From NCBI GenBank assembly GCA_036384915.1, contig DASVLJ010000050.1, positions 1-64,000 of the forward strand: DNA of 64,000 bases. Direction: 5' to 3'. This document shows, in pieces, positions 33,796-44,060 of the stretch. Numbering within the stretch: position 1 is the stretch's first letter; each line of letters begins with the position of its first letter. The translations under genes were made by a program, and so were the position numbers. This DNA is from PKWO01 sp036384915. GTDB taxonomy: Bacteria > Pseudomonadota > Gammaproteobacteria > Burkholderiales > Burkholderiaceae_D. Below the pieces are notes generated by a model, which was given only the letters and a program-made list of their open reading frames with translations, made no database searches and was not told where the DNA came from.

Positions 33796-34278
33796 ATGAA
33801 CTTTTTCTCTAGCTGCACCGCCCAATTGGGGCGCCAGCACCCGCTGGTGTTCGTGTACGTGGTGTGGATCTTGAGCTATGGCGTCTTGATGCCGCTGGCC
33901 TATCTGGACAGCTTGCATCCGCATGACGCACTGCACGCAACCGGTGGGCCGAGGAACATGCCGGCTTTCGCCTTGCCGGCGCGGCTCGTGCTCGGTTCTT
34001 TCATCGTGCCGGCTTTCGAGACGGCGATGTTCCAGTGGGCACCGCTACGCCTGTTGCACAATTGGCTCAAGTTGCCGCGCTGGCTGGCGATTGCCGCCTC
34101 GGCGCTATTGTTCGGTGCGGCCCATGGCTACAGCAGCGGCTACATGGTATTTACCACGCTGATCGGCGTGGTGCTGGCCTGGGCTTACGTTGCGCGTGAC
34201 TATGACGGCGGCCGCGCCTATCTGTGGATAGGCGCAGTGCATGCAATGCGCAATGCCGTGTCGGCGCTCTTGATGTAA
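33796..34278 (+). CDS. CPBP (CAAX/Abi)-family intramembrane metalloprotease-like protein
   Basis: 160 aa with about four membrane helices. The CPBP motifs are partly kept: FGAAHG for motif 2 (FxxxH) and VHAMRNA for motif 3 (HxxxN). Motif 1, normally EExxxR, reads ETAMFQ, so one Glu and the Arg are replaced. I infer an active site that is altered or possibly inactive. It ends immediately before the convergent nitronate monooxygenase-like gene. Confidence 0.65.
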   Translation: MNFFSSCTAQLGRQHPLVFVYVVWILSYGVLMPLAYLDSLHPHDALHATGGPRNMPAFALPARLVLGSFIVPAFETAMFQWAPLRLLHNWLKLPRWLAIAASALLFGAAHGYSSGYMVFTTLIGVVLAWAYVARDYDGGRAYLWIGAVHAMRNAVSALLM

Positions 34279-35244
34279 TTACAGAGCCAGGCGACGGCGC
34301 GCAGCCAGGTATTCCTCTTTCAGCCGCGCCACCATCTCGGCTACGGTCGGGATGTCGTCCATCAAACCCACGCCCTGGCCGGCACCCCAGATGTCGCGCC
34401 AGGCCTTGGCCTTGCTGCTGCCGCCCGAACCGAAGCTCATTGCGCTCTTGTCCGATTCGGGCAGGTTGTCCGGATCGAGGCCCGCGTTGACGATGGATTT
34501 CTTGAGGTAGTTGCCGTGCACGCCGGTGAACAGGTTGGTGTAGACGATATCGTCGGCCGCCGATTCGACGATGGCTTGGCGATAGGCTTCGTCGACGTTC
34601 GATTCCTTGGTCGCAAGCCAGCGCGAACCGATATAGGCGAAATCGGCGCCCATGGCTTGCGCGGCCAGCACGGCGTCGCCGGTGGCGATCGAACCGGAGA
34701 GCGCGATGGGACCGTCGAAAAACTTGCGTACTTCGCCGACCAGCGCGAACGGCGACAGGGTGCCGGCATGGCCGCCGGCGCCGGACGCCACCAGGATCAA
34801 GCCGTCCACACCCGCTTCGAGCGCCTTTTTGGCGTGGCGGATCGAAATCACGTCGTGCAGCACGATGCCGCCATAGCTATGGATCGCGTCGAGCATTTCC
34901 TTGGGCGGCGCGCGCAGGCTGGAAATGATGATGGGCACCTGGTGCTTGACGCAGACTTCCACGTCATGCGCCAGACGATCGTTCGATTGATGCACGATCT
35001 GGTTGACGGCGATCGGGCCGATGATGGCATCGGGGTTGGCGACCTTGTAGGCAGCGAGTTCGGCCTGGATTTCTGTCAGCCAGGTGTCGAGCAATTCGGC
35101 CGGACGCGCGTTCAAAGCCGGGAAGGAACCGACGATGCCTGCTTTGCATTGGGCCGTAACGAGGGCCGGGCCGCTGGCGATGAACAAGGGGGAGCCGATG
35201 ACCGGCAAGGACAGGTGTTGCAGGGCTTTAGGCAGGCGGGACAT
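34279..35244 (-). CDS. Nitronate monooxygenase-like FMN oxidoreductase (NMO/2-nitropropane dioxygenase family)
   Basis: About 321 aa from the ATG at 35244, which has GAGA 6 nt upstream; GTG 35256 and ATG 35250 are alternatives. LPVIGSPLFIASGPALVTAQ, LILVASGAGGHAGTLSPFAL (flavin phosphate loop) and ALSGSIATGDAVLAAQAMGA are family landmarks. Members oxidise nitronates or, in related clades, act as trans-enoyl reductases. It is divergent from the TetR gene, with an operator-like palindrome between them. Confidence 0.87.
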   Translation of the reverse strand: MSRLPKALQHLSLPVIGSPLFIASGPALVTAQCKAGIVGSFPALNARPAELLDTWLTEIQAELAAYKVANPDAIIGPIAVNQIVHQSNDRLAHDVEVCVKHQVPIIISSLRAPPKEMLDAIHSYGGIVLHDVISIRHAKKALEAGVDGLILVASGAGGHAGTLSPFALVGEVRKFFDGPIALSGSIATGDAVLAAQAMGADFAYIGSRWLATKESNVDEAYRQAIVESAADDIVYTNLFTGVHGNYLKKSIVNAGLDPDNLPESDKSAMSFGSGGSSKAKAWRDIWGAGQGVGLMDDIPTVAEMVARLKEEYLAARRRLAL

Positions 35245-35315
35245 CGTCATTCTCACTAGCTAATTTGGCAATAAGGCCACAAAACCTTTGCGTTTTTGGC
35301 CGGCTTGGATATGAT

Positions 35316-35353
35316 AGTAAATGATGTTTTTAGAAAAAACAATGTTATTTACT
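35316..35353. promoter_or_regulatory. Nested palindromes between nitronate monooxygenase-like and tetR genes
   Basis: AGTAAAT (35316-35322) is inverted at 35347-35353, and inside it TGTTTTT (35325-35331) is inverted at 35335-35341. The array abuts the tetR ATG at 35355. A TetR autoregulatory operator is the natural reading, and it could also control the divergent flavoprotein gene. Confidence 0.55.
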
Positions 35354-35354
35354 G

Positions 35355-35993
35355 ATGAAATCCAATAAACCAAAACTGGTCGATTTCCGCCAAGGCCAGG
35401 AAGAACTGCACAAAAGCCTGCGCCAGGGCATGCTCGACGCAGCCACGCGGCTCTTGAGTGAAGAAGGCCCGTCGGCGCTGACAGTGCGTCGTGTGGCTGA
35501 AGCCGTCAATTGCTCGACCACCCTGCTCTATTCGCTGTTCGGCGGCAAGGATGGCTTGGCCAACGAGCTGTACCTCGAAGGTTTCGAGCGGCTGAAGCAG
35601 GAATTTTCCGCCGACCCTGCCAATGGGAATCTGCGGGGTCTTGCGCGCCTGCGTGCCTTGGCGCGCGCCTACCATCAATATGCCAAGCACAACCCGAGCT
35701 ATTACATGGTGATGTTCGGCGACGCCATCGCCGGTTTCGTGCCGCCGCTCGAATCGCGCAACCGGGCCTGGGAATCGCTGGCAGTGATGATCGAAGCCTT
35801 CGACGCCTGCATGCAGGAAGGCGCTCTGCCCAAGTCGAACCCCACAGCCGCCGCGCGCTTGCTATGGGCCGCCATGCATGGCGCGATCAGCCTGGAATTG
35901 AAGGGCTATTACCTGAAAACCGAGCGTGCCGACGAATTGTTCGACGCTGCCGTCCATGCCGTGCTGCGTTCGCTCGAAGTCGGGCCGGCCTGA
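35355..35993 (+). CDS. TetR/AcrR-family transcriptional regulator
   Basis: 212 aa. The N-terminal helix-turn-helix runs over about residues 21-66 (MLDAATRLLSEEGPSALTVR, VNCSTTLLYSLFGGKDGL). The C-terminal ligand domain resembles the WHG type (ARLLWAAMHGAISLELKGYY). It is followed after 23 bp by a crotonase gene, so an acyl-CoA or fatty-acid signal is plausible. No ribosome binding site is visible ahead of the ATG because the palindrome sits there. Confidence 0.9.
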   Translation: MKSNKPKLVDFRQGQEELHKSLRQGMLDAATRLLSEEGPSALTVRRVAEAVNCSTTLLYSLFGGKDGLANELYLEGFERLKQEFSADPANGNLRGLARLRALARAYHQYAKHNPSYYMVMFGDAIAGFVPPLESRNRAWESLAVMIEAFDACMQEGALPKSNPTAAARLLWAAMHGAISLELKGYYLKTERADELFDAAVHAVLRSLEVGPA

Positions 35994-36016
35994 CAAACAA
36001 CATCTATGGAGACGCC

Positions 36017-36868
36017 ATGACTTATCAATGCTTTGAGCTGAAAATCGAAAACAAGATCGCCCATCTCGTGCTGAACCGCCCCGCGTCGCTTAACACGATG
36101 CAGCCGGTGTTCTGGCGCGAACTTGAGCAGATTGCCAACGACTTGCAGCGCGATGCACCGGCCCGTGTGCTGGTGATTTCCTCGACCGGCAAGCATTTCA
36201 CGGCCGGCATGGCGCTCGATGTGTTCAGCTCGAGCATTGCCCTGGACGACCGCAGCGCCGTGGCACGCGCCAACATCATGCCCCTGATGGTCGACATGCA
36301 ACGCGCCTTCACAGCGCTGGAAAAACTGCGCATGCCGGTGATCGCGGCGATCCATGCCGGCTGCATAGGCGGTGGGGTCGACATGATCAGCGCCTGCGAC
36401 ATCCGGCTCGCCACCGACGATGCCTTTTTCACGATCCACGAAATCAATATCGGCATGGTGGCCGACATGGGCACGCTGCAGCGCCTGCCCAAGCTGATTC
36501 CCGAGGCCGTAGTGCACGAATTGGCTTACACCGGCCGCCGTTTGCCGGCGCCGCGCGCGCTGGCGGTCGGCCTGGTCAACGAGCTGTTCCCGACGCAGGA
36601 AGCCATGCTGGCAGCCGCCATGCAGATGGCCGCTGAAATCGCACAAAAGCCGCCGGTCGCAATCTGGGGCAGCAAGCAGGCGATCCATTATGCGCGCGAC
36701 CACAGCACCGACGACGCCTTGCAGCAGATGGGCTGGCTGCAGTCGGGTATCTGGCAAACCAGCAACCTGATGGAAGCCGCCATGGCCAAGCAGGCAGGGC
36801 GTGCGCCGGAATTTGCCGATTTGCAGCCTTTGCACTCGTTTAGCAGCGCGGAATACGAGTTGAAATAA
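36017..36868 (+). CDS. Crotonase-family protein, delta3,5-delta2,4-dienoyl-CoA isomerase type
   Basis: 283 aa from the ATG at 36017 with a GGAG ribosome binding site. The oxyanion region is HAGCIGGGVDMISACDIRLA. The stretch FTIHEINIGMVADMGTLQRL closely parallels mammalian ECH1 (KEVDVGLAADVGTLQRL), including the Glu and Asp used for isomerisation. It would shift double bonds of odd-position unsaturated fatty acyl-CoAs during beta-oxidation. Cotranscription with the upstream tetR gene is likely. Confidence 0.83.
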   Translation: MTYQCFELKIENKIAHLVLNRPASLNTMQPVFWRELEQIANDLQRDAPARVLVISSTGKHFTAGMALDVFSSSIALDDRSAVARANIMPLMVDMQRAFTALEKLRMPVIAAIHAGCIGGGVDMISACDIRLATDDAFFTIHEINIGMVADMGTLQRLPKLIPEAVVHELAYTGRRLPAPRALAVGLVNELFPTQEAMLAAAMQMAAEIAQKPPVAIWGSKQAIHYARDHSTDDALQQMGWLQSGIWQTSNLMEAAMAKQAGRAPEFADLQPLHSFSSAEYELK

Positions 36869-36878
36869 GGTCTTTATT

Positions 36879-36921
36879 TTATCCGGGTATTATTGACAGC
36901 CTATTTTTACCCGGGTAATAT
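36879..36921 (+). promoter_or_regulatory. Promoter with two CCGGGT palindromes ahead of the DUF2239 gene
   Basis: TTGACA (36893-36898) and TAATAT (36916-36921) are 17 bp apart. The perfect 12-bp palindrome TTACCCGGGTAA (36907-36918) fills the spacer and overlaps the -10. A near copy TTATCCGGGTAT (36879-36890) sits directly upstream of the -35. This is a typical repressor layout; the regulator is not identified. Confidence 0.7.
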
Positions 36922-36951
36922 TTGCCCATATTTGGCTTATGGGACAAAATC

Positions 36952-37548
36952 ATGGATCAACTCGCCTCCTATAGCGGGTTTCACGGCACCAGCCATATCG
37001 CCAGCGGTAGCCTGGGCCAAGTGGCGCGCGCAGTCAAAAACTTGTTTGACGACGCCCATGGCGGTGGTGCGCTGATTTTCGACAATGCTTCAGGCTGTGT
37101 GGTCGACGTCGATTTTCGCGGCAGCGAAGCCGAGGTGGCGGCGCGCCTGCCGGCTGAAGCGAAAGCCGAACCGGCAGAAGAGGCGCCGCGCGGGCCGGGG
37201 CGGCCCAAGCTCGGCGTGGTAGCGAGGGAAGTCACGCTCCTGCCGCGTCACTGGGAGTGGCTGACGGCCCAGCCCGGTGGCGCTTCCGTTGCCTTGCGCA
37301 AGCTGGTCGACGAAGCGCGCCGCGCATCGGCCGAACACGACAACGCGCGCCTCGCGCAAGAGCGCGCCTATCGCTTCATGTCGGCCATGCTGGCCGACGA
37401 AGCCGGCCTGGAGGAAGCGCAACGGGCGCTGTTCGCCGGCAAGCGGGCGACCTTCCATACGCTGAGCGAGTCTTGGCCAGCCGATTTGCGCGAACATGTG
37501 CGGCGCCTGGCGGCCGATGCGTTTGCGGTCGAGGAGGCGCAATCGTGA
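36952..37548 (+). CDS. DUF2239-family protein
   Basis: 198 aa from the ATG at 36952 with GGGA about 8 nt upstream. The N-terminal part (GGALIFDNASGCVVDVDFRG) and the basic GRPKLGVVAREVTLLPRHWE, followed by an alpha-helical, charged C-terminal half, match DUF2239. AxxGRPK resembles an AT-hook, and GVVAREVTLLPRHWEWL is reminiscent of ribbon-helix-helix-type DNA-binding families; both are impressions only. Function unknown. Its stop overlaps the start of the methyltransferase gene. Confidence 0.78.
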   Translation: MDQLASYSGFHGTSHIASGSLGQVARAVKNLFDDAHGGGALIFDNASGCVVDVDFRGSEAEVAARLPAEAKAEPAEEAPRGPGRPKLGVVAREVTLLPRHWEWLTAQPGGASVALRKLVDEARRASAEHDNARLAQERAYRFMSAMLADEAGLEEAQRALFAGKRATFHTLSESWPADLREHVRRLAADAFAVEEAQS

Positions 37549-38390
37549 ATCCGGTTTCCGACACCGCTTACCTCACCTGCGGCGCGCGTGCCGAAGACGC
37601 TGCCAAGGCCAAGCCGGTATGCGGCGACAGCTATGCCGCGCGCTTCCTGGCCGGTGCCGGCGAGGCAGTCTACCGCCAATTCAAGAGGGAAGCCGGCCCC
37701 GTGGCCAGCATCGTGGCGCGGCATCGCCTGATCGACGATTTGCTGCGCGAACGCATCGCCGGCAACTCCGATACGGCGGTCGTCATCGTCGGCGCCGGCT
37801 TCGACAGCCGCGCCTTCCGCCTCAAAGGGGGGCGCTGGATCGAGATCGACGAAGCGCAAGTCATCGAGCACAAGAACAGGGTCTTGCCGGCCGGCGATTG
37901 CCGCAACCCCCTGCGCCGCATCGCCATCGATTTCGCGCAAGAAGCCCTGATCGACAAGCTGCCGCCGTTTGGAGCGACGACACCCGTCGTGGTGGTCATG
38001 GAGGGGATTTTCTTTTATCTCGACGAGAACCAGCGCAACGCCACGCTGGCCGCCTTGCGCCGAACCTACCCGCGCCACAGCCTGATCTGCGACTTAAGCA
38101 CGCGCCTCTTCATGGAACGCTACGGCAAGTCGCTGACGCGACGCATCGAAGCATTGGGTACAAAACTGGTCTCGCTGCCGGAAGACCCCGCCGCCCACTT
38201 CCTCGCAGCCGGCTATCGCCTCGAAGCGCGCTATTCCATCGTGGAGAAAATGCTCGCTTATAACGGCACCTGGGTTTCCACATTGACTTCATGGTTTCTG
38301 CCGCCTGCAGTCCGGAAAGGCTTGGCCCTGCATGTATTTCGCCTGATTCCGGAAACGACCGACGCTGAGCTTGCTGGGAAGCGACGGTAA
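37545..38390 (+). CDS. Class I SAM methyltransferase, leucine carboxyl methyltransferase (LCMT/TcmP) family
   Basis: 281 aa from the GTG at 37545, which overlaps the preceding TGA and follows a GGAGG ribosome binding site by 8 nt. Motif I VVIVGAGFDSRAFRL and MEGIFFYLDENQRN are diagnostic of the LCMT-like family, whose bacterial members O-methylate polyketide or other small-molecule carboxyl/hydroxyl groups. Translational coupling with DUF2239 implies a shared task. It is convergent with the MBL gene at 38449. Confidence 0.86.
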   Translation: MNPVSDTAYLTCGARAEDAAKAKPVCGDSYAARFLAGAGEAVYRQFKREAGPVASIVARHRLIDDLLRERIAGNSDTAVVIVGAGFDSRAFRLKGGRWIEIDEAQVIEHKNRVLPAGDCRNPLRRIAIDFAQEALIDKLPPFGATTPVVVVMEGIFFYLDENQRNATLAALRRTYPRHSLICDLSTRLFMERYGKSLTRRIEALGTKLVSLPEDPAAHFLAAGYRLEARYSIVEKMLAYNGTWVSTLTSWFLPPAVRKGLALHVFRLIPETTDAELAGKRR

Positions 38391-38448
38391 TATTTTCGTC
38401 AATGCCGCGCGTCGTGCAATCCGCTTACACCCTTGGTTCCAGCTTAAC

Positions 38449-39360
38449 CTAGTCGCGATTCAGCAGAAACCCGCTTTCAAGGCTCGCCGCCTGCGCCCTT
38501 ACCAATTGCGCCGCCGCCCATTGTGCCAAGTCCTCCGGCGACTTCTTCAAGAAGTGCCCGTTGGCCGAGCGGAATGAACTGCCTGCATTGAGCAGGGACG
38601 GCAATTCGGCCAGCGCTATTTTCTGCCGCTCCAGCAGCAGGAACTTCAGCATCACCTTGACTGCATTCTGGGCATTGCGTGCGGGATCGGCGGCGAGATA
38701 GTCGACGCGGGAATACGCGGCGGCAAGCGCCTTTTGCACATCGGTGAACGGTGCCCCATGGCCGGGAATGACGAGTTGCACTTCAAGATCCGCAATCAAA
38801 TCCAGCGTGGCACGCTGTTCGGCAAAGCCCGATTCGCCGTCGAGTTCGGGGAAGATCACGCCGAAGCCGTTTTCCCATAAGGCATCGGCGGAGATCAGGA
38901 TGCCGTGTGCCGCACAATACAGGATCAGCGAATGCGGATCGTGGCCCGGTGCCGCAAGCGCCTGCCAGCGCAAGCCGCCCAGGGCCAATTCATCGCCCGG
39001 CGCCAAGGTGCCGTCGAAACCGAAGCGTTCGCATTGCTGGCCCGTGGCGTTGAACGACAACGCATCCATATCCCAGTCGCGTACCTTATCCGCTTCGGAC
39101 ACGGGGATCAGCGTGCGGCTGGCATAAGCTTTTTGCAGGATGGCGTTGCCGCCGCAATGGTCGGAATGGAGGTGGGTGTTGACGATCAAGTCGAGCGGGC
39201 GGCCTTGCAATTCATGGCGCACCAGGGCCAGTGTCTGCCCGGCATGGATCAGGTAGCCGGTGTCGACGATGGCGGTGCCTTCTTCGCCGATGAAGAGCAC
39301 ATTGTTCGACGAGAGCCAGCCGCGTTCGAACACGCGCATCGAGGGCGGCAGCTTGATCAT
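38449..39360 (-). CDS. Metallo-beta-lactamase-fold hydrolase
   Basis: 303 aa. The zinc motif is THLHSDHCGG with AAPGHDPHSL, SADALWENGFG and VIPGHGAPF completing the site. No signal peptide is present, so it is cytoplasmic. It is the last gene of a run starting at ghrA and overlaps the DUF1289 start region by 4 bp. A thioesterase or glyoxalase II-like role in acyl-CoA metabolism is possible from context. Confidence 0.85.
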   Translation of the reverse strand: MIKLPPSMRVFERGWLSSNNVLFIGEEGTAIVDTGYLIHAGQTLALVRHELQGRPLDLIVNTHLHSDHCGGNAILQKAYASRTLIPVSEADKVRDWDMDALSFNATGQQCERFGFDGTLAPGDELALGGLRWQALAAPGHDPHSLILYCAAHGILISADALWENGFGVIFPELDGESGFAEQRATLDLIADLEVQLVIPGHGAPFTDVQKALAAAYSRVDYLAADPARNAQNAVKVMLKFLLLERQKIALAELPSLLNAGSSFRSANGHFLKKSPEDLAQWAAAQLVRAQAASLESGFLLNRD

Positions 39361-39569
39361 GAACCCTTGCGCCGCATATGGATTTCAGCCCAGACCCGGC
39401 GCTTGTAGGAATCGTCTGCGCCGCCCCAGCGCACGATCTCATCGATGGTGCGCTGGCAGCCTTCGCACAACCCGCTTGCCTCGTTCATGCGGCAGATCGA
39501 GATGCACGGCGACGGCACCGGCCCGGCGTCGCTGAACGGATCGAATTCGATGCGCGCGGCTTCTCTCAC
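39357..39569 (-). CDS. DUF1289 small cysteine-rich protein
   Basis: 70 aa. It starts at a GTG (39569) that overlaps the thioesterase stop (GTGA) and ends overlapping the MBL start by 4 bp. PSPCISICRMNEASGLCEGC QRT carries the family pattern of four cysteines, probably a metal site. Family function is unknown. The tight overlaps on both sides support it as a real gene. Confidence 0.82.
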   Translation of the reverse strand: MREAARIEFDPFSDAGPVPSPCISICRMNEASGLCEGCQRTIDEIVRWGGADDSYKRRVWAEIHMRRKGS

Positions 39570-39994
39570 AGACTGGCCTTGTCTTTCTTCGCCGCCAGCC
39601 TGGCATTGAATTTTTCGGCATCGATGATGTGGCGCTCGTGCGTGCCCTCGCAGATCTTGTCGATGCCGTCCCAGGCCTCGACGGCGAAACGCACGCGGCG
39701 CCCCTCGACTTCGACGACTTCGCCCTTGATCTCCAGCGTCATACCCGGCGGCGAGGCGGCAAGATGGCGGAAGTTCACCATCACGCCCAGGCTCTGTTCC
39801 CTCGGCCAATCGACGTAGGGCATGATCCCGTTGGTGCAGGCCAGCTCCATCATGCCGACCATGTAGCCCGTGGCAAGCACGTCTGGCATGTCGAGGCAGA
39901 AGGGCGTATCGTGATACAGCTTCGGCACGGTGGCGCGCTCGGGTATCGTGTATTGCCAGGAAAAGCGCAGGCCGGGTTTAAGATCGGGGCTCAC
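39566..39994 (-). CDS. Hotdog-fold thioesterase, FlK-like
   Basis: 142 aa. LKPGLRFSWQYTIPERATVP and VLATGYMVGMMELACTNGIM resemble the FlK fluoroacetyl-CoA thioesterase subgroup of hotdog proteins; the Glu of MMELACTNG is the likely catalytic residue. It would hydrolyse a small acyl-CoA. It lies 3 nt after the HMG-CoA lyase gene, so it may serve leucine catabolism. Confidence 0.8.
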   Translation of the reverse strand: MSPDLKPGLRFSWQYTIPERATVPKLYHDTPFCLDMPDVLATGYMVGMMELACTNGIMPYVDWPREQSLGVMVNFRHLAASPPGMTLEIKGEVVEVEGRRVRFAVEAWDGIDKICEGTHERHIIDAEKFNARLAAKKDKASL

Positions 39995-39997
39995 CGC

Positions 39998-40924
39998 TCA
40001 ATCCGCCTTGCCCACGTTACGTTTTGCCGCGATAGCATTGCCGGCGCGGCTCACAGCCTTGCGCCCGAGATGCTGCGAAATGAATTGGCCGGCATCGACC
40101 ACAGCGTCGAGGTCGATGCCGGTTTCGATTCCCAGGCCCTGCATCAGGTAGAGCACGTCTTCCGAGGAAACATTGCCGGTCGCACCCTTGGCATAGGGGC
40201 AGCCGCCGAGGCCCGCAACCGAGGAATGGAAGATCGCGACGCCGACCTCGAGGCTGGCATAGATATTGGCCAGGGCCTGGCCGTAGGTATCGTGGAAATG
40301 GCCGGACAGCTGGGCGAGCGGAAACGCCGACGCCACAGTCTCGAACACGGCCTGCACCTTGCGCGCCGTACCCACACCTATGGTATCGGCAATGTCGAGC
40401 TCGTCGCATCCGAGATCGCGCATGCGTTCGACCACATCCTTGACGGCGGCGGGCGCGACTTCGCCTTGATATGGGCAACCGAACGAACAGCTGATGCTGC
40501 CGCGCAGGCGCAGCTTGTGTTCCTTGGCCGCCTTGGCCACATCGCGAAAACGCTCGATCGATTCGGCGATCGAGCAATTGATGTTCTTTTGCGAAAACGC
40601 TTCCGAAGCGGAACCGAAGATCACGACTTCATCGGCGCGCGCGGCCAATGCCGCTTCGAAGCCCTTCATATTCGGCGTCAGCGCGGAGTAGATCGTGCCG
40701 GGCCTGCGTTCGATGGCGGCCATGACGTCGACCGAGGTTGCCATCTGCGGCACCCACTTTGGCGAAACGAAGGAAGCCGCCTCGACATTCGAGAAACCAG
40801 CGCGCGACAGGCGATTGACCAGTTCGATCTTGATCTCGGCGGAAATGGTTTCCTTTTCGTTTTGCAAGCCGTCTCGCGGGCCGACTTCGACGATTTTCAC
40901 GCGCTTGGGCAGGGTGCTGTTCAT
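39998..40924 (-). CDS. liuE: Hydroxymethylglutaryl-CoA lyase
   Basis: 308 aa, TIM-barrel. VEVGPRDGLQNEKETISAEI holds the metal and substrate residues, SGHFHDTYGQALAN the metal histidines, and GLGGCPYAKGATGNVSSEDV the active-site cysteine loop signature. It splits HMG-CoA into acetyl-CoA and acetoacetate, the last step of leucine degradation. It is downstream of liuD but separated from it by ghrA and an inverted repeat. Confidence 0.95.
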   Translation of the reverse strand: MNSTLPKRVKIVEVGPRDGLQNEKETISAEIKIELVNRLSRAGFSNVEAASFVSPKWVPQMATSVDVMAAIERRPGTIYSALTPNMKGFEAALAARADEVVIFGSASEAFSQKNINCSIAESIERFRDVAKAAKEHKLRLRGSISCSFGCPYQGEVAPAAVKDVVERMRDLGCDELDIADTIGVGTARKVQAVFETVASAFPLAQLSGHFHDTYGQALANIYASLEVGVAIFHSSVAGLGGCPYAKGATGNVSSEDVLYLMQGLGIETGIDLDAVVDAGQFISQHLGRKAVSRAGNAIAAKRNVGKAD

Positions 40925-40925
40925 G

Positions 40926-41855
40926 TCAATATCCTCTCAGTCTGTCGACCGTGCCCGGCACGGCTTCACCGCGCTCGAGCATAGTAATCTTTGCTGCAAT
41001 CTGCCGCGCGCTCTCGTCGCGCAAGGTCAGCGCCGCGATGTGCGGCGTAAGCGTGATGCGCGGTTCGCTCCAGAACGGATGTTCAAGCGGCAAGGGTTCC
41101 TCGTCGGTCACGTCCAGCGTGGCGGCGACGATATGCCCATCTTGCACCAATTCGAGCAAATCCGCTTCGACCAGATGGCCGCCGCGCGCGACGTTGACGA
41201 GGAAGGCGCCGCGCGGCAATCTTCCTAGTGTTTGCTTGTTCAGAATGCGTGCCGTCTCCGGCGTCAGCGGCAGCACGCATACCAGCACCCGGGTTCTGGC
41301 CAGGAATCCGGCAAGGCCATCCTCGCCATAAAAGCAGGCGATGCCGGGCACGTCCTTGGGTGTGCGGCTCCAGCCGCACAGCGGAAATTCGAGTTCGGCA
41401 AGGGTCCTGGCGATACGTTGCCCGAGCAAGCCGAAACCCAGGATGCCAACCGTGAATCCGGCCTTGTCGTAAGGCTTGAGGAAGCGCCATTGTTTGCCGC
41501 GCGCCTGCGCATCGTATTCGTCGAAGCGGCGCAGATAGCGCAGCACGGCGTGCGTGACGTATTCGCTCATCTGCACGCCCATGCCGGCATCGTCCAGCCT
41601 GATGACTGGCAGACCGTGTGGCAAGCCGTCGCCGAGTTCGAGGATGCCATCCACGCCGGCCCCGATGTTGAAGATGGCTTTGAGGCCGCGTTGCGGAGCG
41701 AGCATGCCCTTGGGTGGTTTCCAGACCACGGCGTAATCGGCTTGGGCCTCATCGCCTTCTTGCCAGATACGGAAGGCGGCATCGGGCATGGCTTTGCCGA
41801 AGGCAGTGCGCCAAGCCTCGGGGTTGCTGTTGGGGGCGTGGAACAGTATCTGCAT
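40926..41855 (-). CDS. ghrA: Glyoxylate/hydroxypyruvate reductase A-like 2-hydroxyacid dehydrogenase
   Basis: 309 aa. The NAD(P)-binding motif is GILGFGLLGQRIARTLAELE. The catalytic Arg lies in VNVARGGHLVE, the Glu in DVTDEEPLPLEHPFW and the His in LTPHIAALT. It reduces glyoxylate or hydroxypyruvate. It stops 1 nt before the liuE start, so cotranscription is likely, which is not a usual part of liu operons. Confidence 0.9.
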   Translation of the reverse strand: MQILFHAPNSNPEAWRTAFGKAMPDAAFRIWQEGDEAQADYAVVWKPPKGMLAPQRGLKAIFNIGAGVDGILELGDGLPHGLPVIRLDDAGMGVQMSEYVTHAVLRYLRRFDEYDAQARGKQWRFLKPYDKAGFTVGILGFGLLGQRIARTLAELEFPLCGWSRTPKDVPGIACFYGEDGLAGFLARTRVLVCVLPLTPETARILNKQTLGRLPRGAFLVNVARGGHLVEADLLELVQDGHIVAATLDVTDEEPLPLEHPFWSEPRITLTPHIAALTLRDESARQIAAKITMLERGEAVPGTVDRLRGY

Positions 41856-41876
41856 CTACGGTTTCTCATTGGACCG

Positions 41877-41983
41877 TAGGTTGGCGCTGAGCGGAGCGAA
41901 GCCCAACATATTGCCCGTATTTTCGGCTGATGCGTTAGCTCGACGCGCAATTGTTGGGCTTCGCTTCGCTCAGCACCAACCTA
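41877..41983. repeat. Inverted repeat element with 32-bp arms
   Basis: Arms 41877-41908 and 41952-41983 are inverted copies with two mismatches; each contains GAGCGAAGCCCAACA or its variant. A 43-bp loop with no gene lies between. It sits between liuD and ghrA. The layout resembles REP/BIME-type or MITE-like palindromes scattered in betaproteobacterial genomes. It may weaken transcription from liuD to ghrA-liuE. Confidence 0.85.
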
Positions 41984-41990
41984 CCATTCT

Positions 41991-43994
<2,004 letters not shown>

Positions 43995-44060
43995 GTATTT
44001 TCCCTTTTCCGTTCGATTCACCGGCTGGTAACCAGCTTGCTTCTGAAGGTCAGTGCCAGA

